From Bacillota bacterium (GTDB taxonomy: Bacteria; Bacillota; Clostridia; Lachnospirales; Lachnospiraceae), in contig JAEXGM010000192.1 in assembly GCA_023450835.1 (NCBI GenBank), forward strand, positions 1 to 11,320: a stretch of DNA of 11,320 nucleotides. Reading direction: 5' to 3'. The notes beneath the pieces were generated by a model. It worked only from the letters and a program-made list of their open reading frames with translations, had not been told where the DNA came from and did no database searches. Positions 5,815 through 11,320 of this stretch are shown here, piece after piece. Every line of letters starts with the position of its first letter. Within the stretch, counting starts at the first letter, position 1. A program made the position numbers and the translations under genes.

Positions 5815-7008
5815 ATGAAGAAAATTGTTTTAAGAAAGCTCAGTGCCTTATTCCTGATAAGTGTACTGGTAATCACCGCTCTTGCCGGATGCGGTAAAAA
5901 GGCAGAGAATGCATCTGAAAATACAGCAACTGATACCCCTGCGGCTACGGAGGCGGCAACCGATACGCCGGCAGCCACGGAAACACCCACAGCCACAGAG
6001 GCAGCAGGTCCTTATTATTCCGCAGATGCATCGGTAGAAAGCATTGTAGCCGATGCGGCGGGCAAAGGCAAGGTCGGTAACTGGGGACTTGGCAATGAAT
6101 ATGAGATTCAGGCACTTTTAACAAAATATAACCAGCCTACTACCTTCTTAAGCCAGGCATTTGATATGGACGGTTTTGATGATGATTCCATTCTGCTGGC
6201 ATCTGCCATGACCTATAATGAATTGGGACTGGTAAAGAACTCCTATGACGGAGGATATGGCTACGGTGACGGTGTAAAGTACATCGACATGAATGATGAG
6301 GGTGTGGCAATGCTTGAAGATAACATCTTCACCACAAGCAAATTCGCAAAGGAAAACCCTGAAACAGTAAAGGCATTTATCTATGCTTCCATGAAAGGCT
6401 GGGCATATGCCTGTGCTAATCCTGAGGAGGCAGCTCAAATCGTTTATAAGTACGGTTCTTCCGTATCGGCAGACCATCAGGCGTATATGGCAGATGAGGT
6501 TAAAAAGTTAGTGGAAACAGATATGAACGGTAATGCGGTTACCAATTACGGCAACATGGATGACACAGCGATGCAGCAGACCCTTGACCTGGCTAAAAAG
6601 TACATCAAGCTGGATGACTCTGCGGCAGCAGATAAACTGCAGACCCTTACCCTTGATGATATCAGAGATGCTTCCTTCTTTACGGCAGCTACTGCTTCCG
6701 ACGGTAAATTCTCACCGGAGAAAAAAGATGTATCCATCCAGTTAAAATGGCTGCCTCAGGCACAGTTCATGGGATATTATGTAGCACTGGATAAAGGCTA
6801 TTACACCGATGCCGGCTTAAATGTATCCATTGTTCCCGGCGGCGGAGATATCGGTGAAACAACCGCTGTATATACCGGTCAGGTTGACTTTGGCGTAACC
6901 TGGGTATCGAACTTAATAGCAGCAAAAGCAGGTGGAATGGATTTGACAGAAGTGGCGCAGGTTTACCAGAGATCAGGACTTGTATTAGTCTATAAAGTTA
7001 ACAAATAA
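5815..7008 (+). CDS. ABC importer binding lipoprotein, NMT1/THI5-like, apparently circularly permuted
   Basis: The 397-residue product starts with a lipoprotein signal peptide (K2-K8 positive, hydrophobic 9-22, lipobox LAGC with C26), then a Thr/Ala/Glu/Pro linker (27-66) to the cell surface. Binding proteins of this family normally run from a QLKWLPQAQF segment through SGLVLVYK to VGNWGLGNEYEI and AMTYNELGLV. Here the order is reversed. Residues about 68-289 carry the normally later half (VGNWGLGNEYEI at 87-98, AMTYNELGLV at 131-140, DMNDEGVAMLED at 158-169). Residues 305-397 carry the normally first half (QLKWLPQAQF at 309-318, PGGGDIGETT at 341-350, FGVTWVSNLIAA at 359-370, SGLVLVYK at 387-394), and the protein ends there. 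A hydrophilic stretch (290-304) joins them. The frame is open throughout, so this is not a frameshift artefact. ATG 5815 has AAGGAGG (5801-5807) 7 nt upstream. Role: captures the substrate for the adjacent permeases. The ligand is unproven; a pyrimidine is likely from context. Confidence 0.9.
   Translation: MKKIVLRKLSALFLISVLVITALAGCGKKAENASENTATDTPAATEAATDTPAATETPTATEAAGPYYSADASVESIVADAAGKGKVGNWGLGNEYEIQALLTKYNQPTTFLSQAFDMDGFDDDSILLASAMTYNELGLVKNSYDGGYGYGDGVKYIDMNDEGVAMLEDNIFTTSKFAKENPETVKAFIYASMKGWAYACANPEEAAQIVYKYGSSVSADHQAYMADEVKKLVETDMNGNAVTNYGNMDDTAMQQTLDLAKKYIKLDDSAAADKLQTLTLDDIRDASFFTAATASDGKFSPEKKDVSIQLKWLPQAQFMGYYVALDKGYYTDAGLNVSIVPGGGDIGETTAVYTGQVDFGVTWVSNLIAAKAGGMDLTEVAQVYQRSGLVLVYKVNK
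5929..5988 (+). repeat. Tandem repeat encoding the TDTPAATE linker
   Basis: Two 30-bp units (5929-5958 and 5959-5988) encode TDTPAATEAA and TDTPAATETP in the linker after the lipobox cysteine. They differ mainly at third codon positions, which points to an older duplication kept for its flexible, low-complexity protein sequence rather than a recent slip. Confidence 0.7.
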
Positions 7009-7020
7009 GGTATTTTTAGT

Positions 7021-7064
7021 GACAGGGTAGTCGCAGAATAGAAGCGGCAGCACTGTCCTTTTAT
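7021..7064 (+). terminator. Possible terminator after the lipoprotein gene
   Basis: GACAG (7021-7025) pairs with CTGTC (7053-7057), and GTCGC (7030-7034) pairs with GCGGC (7044-7048, one G-U) inside. A T-rich tail CCTTTTATTTT follows. The internal loop makes the hairpin imperfect, so it may be leaky and let transcripts continue into the catabolic genes. Confidence 0.4.
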
Positions 7065-7083
7065 TTTCTACATTAACCATGCA

Positions 7084-7165
7084 TATCGCAGGCAAGCCGG
7101 CAGACTGCTGGCAGCCTTTGCGATACTGCCGGAATCAGAAGTGGAAATTGCTTTTTATTTTCCAC
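7084..7165 (+). promoter_or_regulatory. Two strong hairpins upstream of dihydropyrimidinase
   Basis: Hairpin one pairs TATCGCA (7084-7090) with TGCGATA (7119-7125), GGC (7091-7093) with GCC (7114-7116), and GCCGGC (7096-7101) with GCTGGC (7107-7112), about 16 bp in all with small bulges and no U tract. Hairpin two pairs GTGGAAA (7141-7147) with TTTCCAC (7159-7165). No clear promoter is visible. They may be mRNA processing or stability elements, or an unrecognised leader RNA before the RBS at 7192-7197. Confidence 0.35.
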
Positions 7166-7205
7166 ATACCCCATTAAACGGTATTAGTTATAGGAGGCGT
7201 AGAGT

Positions 7206-8582
7206 ATGGATTTGATCATAAAAAACGGAACGGTTGTAACAGCAACGGAAAGCTTTATTGCGGACATTGCGGTAAAGGATGGAAAAATTGCCTGCATCGG
7301 AACGGATCTTTCCATGGAGGCTGTAAAGATTGTAGATGCAGCAGGAAAGCTGGTATTACCCGGTGCTATTGATGCACATACCCATCTGGCAATGCCATTT
7401 GGAGGGACCGTATCAGCAGACGGTTATCTGTCAGGAACAAGGGCAGCTGCCTGCGGCGGAGTAACAACGGTATTTGATTATCCCATGCAGCGAAAGGGAA
7501 CAGGTATTTTAGAGACATTGGAAGCAAGAAAAGCAATGTGTGACCCGGAAGCCTGTGTTGACTATGCTTTTCACTGCATTATTACAGATTTAAATAACGG
7601 AGAACTGCTGGAAGAATTCCAGGCATCCGTAGATATGGGCGTCACCAGTTTTAAATGTTTCTTTGTATATAAAAAAGAAGGCATGATGGTGGATGACGGT
7701 ACCTTTGTAAAAATATTATTAAAAGCGAAAGAGGTTGGTGCGATTACAAATATCCATGCGGAAAATCCTGATGTAATCGACCTGAATATAGAAAAGTTCC
7801 TGAAAGAAGGCAATACCTCCGCCTGGTATCATTACCTGAGCAGGCCGGAATATGTGGAAGCGGAAGCCGACAAGAGAGCAGTCCACTGGGCAAAATCCGT
7901 AGATGCTCCCCTTTATATCGTTCATATGGCAGATAAGGAAGGTCTTGAAGCGGCAGTGGAAGCTAAGCTGGCGGGAAATAAAATATTTATTGAGACCTGC
8001 CCTCAGTACCTGGAGTTTACCAGTGAAGTATACAAAAGAGAAGACGGAAGGAACTTTGTATGCTCCCCGCCTATAAAGGGCAAGGAAAGCCAGGAGGCTT
8101 TATGGGATGCAATCAGAAAAGGCACGATAGATACGGTAGCTACGGACCACTGCCCCTTCCAGAGCTATGAAAAGGATTGGGGAAAAGATGACTTTACCAA
8201 GATTCCCAATGGCTGTGCCGGTATTGAAAATCTGTATCCCTACATGCTCGCAGCGGCAAACAATGGAAAAATCAGCTTTAACCGTGCCGTGGAGCTGTGT
8301 GCTGAAAATCCTGCGAAAATCTTTGGCTGTGATACAAAAGGTTCCTTAACCGTAGGAAAAGATGCGGATATTGTTATTTATGATAAGGATAAGGACTTCA
8401 CCATATCCGTAAATAACATGCATTCCGACTATGACCATACCATCTGGGAAGGGAAAGAGCTTCACGGATATCCGGTTCAGACTTATGTAAGAGGCAGATT
8501 GGTATATGACAACGGAGAGTTTACCGGGGAACCGGGATACGGACAATTTGTAAAGCGTAAACCGGCACTCAGCGGATATTAA
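7206..8582 (+). CDS. hydA: Dihydropyrimidinase (D-hydantoinase family)
   Basis: The 458-residue product is a cytosolic amidohydrolase of the dihydropyrimidinase/hydantoinase/allantoinase superfamily, of normal length. It opens 5,6-dihydrouracil or dihydrothymine to the N-carbamoyl-beta-amino acid. The binuclear metal site is complete: H58 and H60 (DAHTH), the carbamylated lysine K150 (SFKCFF), H184 (NIHAEN), H240 (IVHMA) and D314 (ATDHCPF). Y155, the substrate-contact tyrosine of the family, is also present. Start ATG 7206 has AGGAGG at 7192-7197 with an 8-nt spacer. The hydantoinase literature name is used loosely; neighbouring PreA and N-carbamoyl hydrolase make dihydropyrimidine the physiological substrate rather than a hydantoin. 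It is followed 86 bp later by the dehydrogenase gene. Confidence 0.93.
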   Translation: MDLIIKNGTVVTATESFIADIAVKDGKIACIGTDLSMEAVKIVDAAGKLVLPGAIDAHTHLAMPFGGTVSADGYLSGTRAAACGGVTTVFDYPMQRKGTGILETLEARKAMCDPEACVDYAFHCIITDLNNGELLEEFQASVDMGVTSFKCFFVYKKEGMMVDDGTFVKILLKAKEVGAITNIHAENPDVIDLNIEKFLKEGNTSAWYHYLSRPEYVEAEADKRAVHWAKSVDAPLYIVHMADKEGLEAAVEAKLAGNKIFIETCPQYLEFTSEVYKREDGRNFVCSPPIKGKESQEALWDAIRKGTIDTVATDHCPFQSYEKDWGKDDFTKIPNGCAGIENLYPYMLAAANNGKISFNRAVELCAENPAKIFGCDTKGSLTVGKDADIVIYDKDKDFTISVNNMHSDYDHTIWEGKELHGYPVQTYVRGRLVYDNGEFTGEPGYGQFVKRKPALSGY

Positions 8583-8668
8583 TAGAAGCTAAAAATTAAT
8601 TGAAAACCGGATGTTGAAATTTGAAGAAAAAATTTTTGCAATGTAAAGTCTGGAAGGGGGACGCCTTA

Positions 8669-10186
8669 ATGAGCAATCTAGCATACAGAGAGATATCAAT
8701 GACAGAAGAAGCAGGGGGATGCCTTCTATGCAACAATCCTCCCTGCACCAAAGCCTGTCCTTATGGCCTGCCGGTTGATACCATTATCAGATCTCTGCGT
8801 TTTGAGAACAAAATGGGAGCTGCGAATAGGCTGTCAGGAGAGATATCCTGCAAGGACTGTACCACAAAAGCATGCATGAACGCCTGCTTAAAGAAAAAGA
8901 TTAACCGGCCCGTGCCAATCGATGAAATTATGGAAGAAACCGCTTCCTACGATAAAACAAATCTGAAAGAAGCGGACTTGTCCATAAGCTTTTGCGGTAT
9001 ACCCTGTGAGAATCCCTTCTTCCTTTCCTCTTCCGTGGTGGGCAGCAACTATGAAATGGTTGCAAAAGCCTTTGAAATGGGATGGGCAGGGGTTGCCTTT
9101 AAGACTATCGGCACTTTTGTACCAAGGGAAGTATCTCCCAGGTTTGATGCACTGAGAAAGGAATCGGTGCCTTTTATAGGATTTAAAAATATTGAGCAGA
9201 TTTCAGACCATACCCTGGCGGAGAATATCAGTTTCCTAAAACGACTGAAAAGAGATTATCCTTCAAAGATTATTATTGCTTCCATAATGGGGCAGACAGA
9301 GGAAGAGTGGACGTATCTGGCGAAGCTCATGACAGAAGCGGGAGCAGATATCCTGGAATGTAATTTCTCCTGTCCCCATATGGCGGCAGACGGCCTTGGT
9401 TCCGATGTGGGGCAGAATCCTGAATTGGTCGCTGCCTTCACAAGGGCTGTCCGGAAGGGCACCCATCTTCCTGTCCTTGCAAAGATGACGCCAAATATCG
9501 GCAACATGGAAATACCGGCTGCGGCAGCAGTGAAAGCCGGAGCAGACGGAATAGCCGCCATTAACACCATTAAGAGTATTATGAATATAAACCTTGATAC
9601 TTTTTCCTCCGGACCGGATGTGGAAGGAAAGACCAGTGTGGGCGGTTACTCCGGTAAGGCCGTAAAGCCCATAGCTCTCCGGTTTATTTATTCCATGAAG
9701 AATTGCAAAGAACTAAAGAATGTGCCTGTAAGCGGTATGGGAGGCATTGAGACATGGAGAGATGCCGCAGAATTTCTGGCACTTGGCTGTGAGAATATTC
9801 AGGTGACAACCTCTGTTATGCAGTATGGATACCGTATTATAGAAGATATGATAGAGGGAATGCAGTTATATTTAAGTTCACAGGGGTTAAAAAGCATTTC
9901 TGATATTGTCGGAAAGGCTCTTCCTAACATAATACCCGCAGAGGAATTAAACCGTGAAAGTATCTGCTATCCCAAATTCAACAGGGAAAAATGCATTGGC
10001 TGCGGAAGGTGTTATATATCCTGCTATGACGGAGGACATCAGGCCTTAAGGCAGGAGGAAACAACAGGAAAACCAATTATGAATGCGGGGAAATGCGTAG
10101 GCTGCCATCTTTGTCTTGCTGTCTGCCCGGCAGAAGCAATTACCCCGGGAGTAAGGATAACCAAACTGGCAGAGGCAACCGGCTAA
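8669..10186 (+). CDS. preA: Dihydropyrimidine dehydrogenase PreA-type, with extra N-terminal Fe-S domain
   Basis: The 505-residue product reduces uracil/thymine to dihydropyrimidines. Three regions are visible. Residues 18-73 hold two C-x2-C-x4-C-x3-C sets (C18, C21, C26, C30; C61, C64, C69, C73), like the N-terminal iron-sulfur domain of PreT, GltD and DPD domain I. Residues about 103-400 form an FMN-binding dihydroorotate-dehydrogenase-like barrel with catalytic cysteine C235 in NFSCPH, pyrimidine-contact N299-T300 and the FMN-phosphate motif GGYSGK (325-330). Residues 442-486 are a 2x[4Fe-4S] ferredoxin domain (C442, C445, C448, C452; C476, C479, C482, C486). Usual PreA is about 410 residues and lacks the first region. 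The FAD/NADPH domains that normally accompany it are absent, and no PreT gene is nearby. ATG 8669 has GGAAGGGGG (8652-8660) 8 nt upstream; an in-frame TTG at 8621 is weaker. Direction in the cell is presumed reductive from context. Confidence 0.9.
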   Translation: MSNLAYREISMTEEAGGCLLCNNPPCTKACPYGLPVDTIIRSLRFENKMGAANRLSGEISCKDCTTKACMNACLKKKINRPVPIDEIMEETASYDKTNLKEADLSISFCGIPCENPFFLSSSVVGSNYEMVAKAFEMGWAGVAFKTIGTFVPREVSPRFDALRKESVPFIGFKNIEQISDHTLAENISFLKRLKRDYPSKIIIASIMGQTEEEWTYLAKLMTEAGADILECNFSCPHMAADGLGSDVGQNPELVAAFTRAVRKGTHLPVLAKMTPNIGNMEIPAAAAVKAGADGIAAINTIKSIMNINLDTFSSGPDVEGKTSVGGYSGKAVKPIALRFIYSMKNCKELKNVPVSGMGGIETWRDAAEFLALGCENIQVTTSVMQYGYRIIEDMIEGMQLYLSSQGLKSISDIVGKALPNIIPAEELNRESICYPKFNREKCIGCGRCYISCYDGGHQALRQEETTGKPIMNAGKCVGCHLCLAVCPAEAITPGVRITKLAEATG

Positions 10187-10256
10187 ATAAATGCTGCTGA
10201 TAAGCCTATGTTTCGGGCAGGCTGAATTGGATGAACAAAAACGGAGGTAAATAAAT

Positions 10257-11320
10257 ATGGCATGCAGTTTAGAAAGAATGGAAGATAAAATAAAGACATT
10301 TAGTAAATTCGGGGATACGGGAAAAGGCGGAATTACAAGATTTTCCTTATCGGAAGAAGCTTTGGCGGCAAGAGGGGAATTTGTTAAGAGAATGGAAGCA
10401 ATCGGTGCCGCAGTTGTGACCGATGATATGGCAAATATCTATGCGACCATTCCCGGAACCGAGGATTTGCCGGCGATTTATTCCGGTTCCCATATGGATT
10501 CCGTAAGGCAGGGAGGAAATTACGACGGCATTCTTGGTGTAATATCTGCCATGGAAGCGGCAGAGACCATTGTAAGGGACAAGATTCCCCATAGGCACCC
10601 TGTAACAGTGGTAGTATGGACCAATGAGGAAGGAGCACGCTTTGAACCTGCCATGATGTCCTCAGGCGTTATCTGCGGCAAATTTGATAAAGCATCCATG
10701 CTTGCATCCGTTGCGAAGGATATCCCCGGCTATACCTTTGGTGAAGCACTGGAGGCCAGCGGCTATAAAGGAGAAACGAAGAACCGGATAACTCCTGAAA
10801 AGTGTGCTGCTCTGGTAGAACTTCATATTGAGCAGGGGCCGGTCCTGGAAGCAGAAAATATGGACATCGGGATTGTGGAAGGTGTCTGCGGTATGATAAA
10901 TTATGAGTTCACGCTTTCCGGCCAGGCAGGGCACGCCGGTACAACTCCCATGCCTTACAGAAGAGATGCCCTTTATGCGGCAGCAAAAACAATTCAGTAT
11001 CTTCACGATGAACTGGATAAATTGGATAAGAAACTGGTATATACCACAGGAAAGATGTCCTGCCACCCCAATATCCATACCATAATTCCCGATGAAGTAA
11101 AGTTTACACTGGATGCCAGACACCAGGACCCGGAGGTCATCAAACAGGTACTTGCGGTAATCGAAAGTCTGCCCCCTGTAGTCGAGAAATGTGAATTGAC
11201 CTATGAAAAAGCCTGGGCCAGAAATACCGTTGCTTTTACACCGGAATTAGTGGACCTGGTAGAAAAGAGCGCCAGAGAGTACGGATATACAAACAGAAGA
11301 ATCTACAGCGGCCCCGGACA
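10257..11320 (+). CDS. M20-family N-carbamoyl-amino-acid hydrolase, probable beta-ureidopropionase (partial)
   Basis: The 354 residues seen belong to the zinc/metal-dependent M20-type amidase family (N-carbamoyl-L-amino acid hydrolase, beta-ureidopropionase, allantoate amidohydrolase; usually about 410 residues). Metal ligands are H79 (SGSHMD), D90 (NYDG), the E124-E125 pair in TNEEGARF and H190 (ELHIEQGP). The dimerisation-domain motif GHAGTTPM is at 225-232. The frame is cut after YSGPG with the first two bases (CA) of the next codon, exactly where the last conserved ligand histidine of SGPGHDA is expected. ATG 10257 has GGAGG (10243-10247) with a 9-nt spacer. In this operon it would release beta-alanine, CO2 and ammonia from the ring-opened product. 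Allantoate or N-carbamoyl-alpha-amino acids are alternatives on sequence alone. Confidence 0.9.
   Translation, partial: MACSLERMEDKIKTFSKFGDTGKGGITRFSLSEEALAARGEFVKRMEAIGAAVVTDDMANIYATIPGTEDLPAIYSGSHMDSVRQGGNYDGILGVISAMEAAETIVRDKIPHRHPVTVVVWTNEEGARFEPAMMSSGVICGKFDKASMLASVAKDIPGYTFGEALEASGYKGETKNRITPEKCAALVELHIEQGPVLEAENMDIGIVEGVCGMINYEFTLSGQAGHAGTTPMPYRRDALYAAAKTIQYLHDELDKLDKKLVYTTGKMSCHPNIHTIIPDEVKFTLDARHQDPEVIKQVLAVIESLPPVVEKCELTYEKAWARNTVAFTPELVDLVEKSAREYGYTNRRIYSGPG

Noticed and set aside
8614..8647. Internal promoter between hydA and preA (TTGAAA followed by TGCAAT)
   Set aside because: The -10 candidate is poor, and the AT-rich 86-bp gap makes such matches likely by chance.
10203..10222. 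AGCCT/AGGCT hairpin between preA and the carbamoyl hydrolase
   Set aside because: Only five base pairs with a large loop and no U tract; not enough for a terminator.

Overview
This window is a gene cluster for reductive pyrimidine breakdown, most likely from an anaerobic Firmicute of the Clostridia (Lachnospiraceae-like). That placement rests on strong AGGAGG ribosome binding sites, AT-rich intergenic regions with compact U-tailed terminators, a lipoprotein binding protein and an anaerobic, iron-sulfur-rich enzyme set. All convincing genes lie on the + strand. I saw no tRNA, rRNA, CRISPR array, insertion sequence or phage gene.

Layout. (1) 175-1500: class III aminotransferase, with its own promoter and an intrinsic-terminator hairpin between promoter and gene. 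(2) 1501-1843: a 343-bp gene-free, highly structured leader with a promoter, two terminator-like hairpins and a possible pseudoknot. (3) 1844-2998: iron-type alcohol dehydrogenase, ended by a strong terminator. (4) 3215-7008: an ABC importer of the nitrate/sulfonate/NMT1-THI5 class (ATPase, two permeases, lipoprotein). (5) 7206-11320: dihydropyrimidinase, a PreA-type dihydropyrimidine dehydrogenase and an M20-type N-carbamoyl-amino-acid hydrolase that runs off the right edge just before its last expected metal ligand.

Together the genes spell a complete route. The ABC importer probably brings in a pyrimidine. PreA reduces uracil or thymine to the dihydropyrimidine. Dihydropyrimidinase opens the ring to N-carbamoyl-beta-alanine, and the M20 hydrolase releases beta-alanine, CO2 and ammonia. 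The aminotransferase removes the remaining nitrogen to give malonic semialdehyde, and the alcohol dehydrogenase reduces this to 3-hydroxypropionate. Two steps consume reductant, so for a fermenter the pathway supplies nitrogen and also acts as an electron sink. The pathway assignment is inference from family membership plus gene context.

Two proteins are architecturally unusual. The ABC binding lipoprotein (5815-7008) appears to be a natural circular permutant: the half that is normally C-terminal comes first and the normal N-terminal half comes last, in one uninterrupted frame. The PreA protein (8669-10186) carries an extra N-terminal two-cluster iron-sulfur domain of the type found in PreT and in the N-terminus of eukaryotic DPD, but has no FAD/NADPH domains, and no PreT gene is present in the window. 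Its electron donor may therefore not be NAD(P)H.
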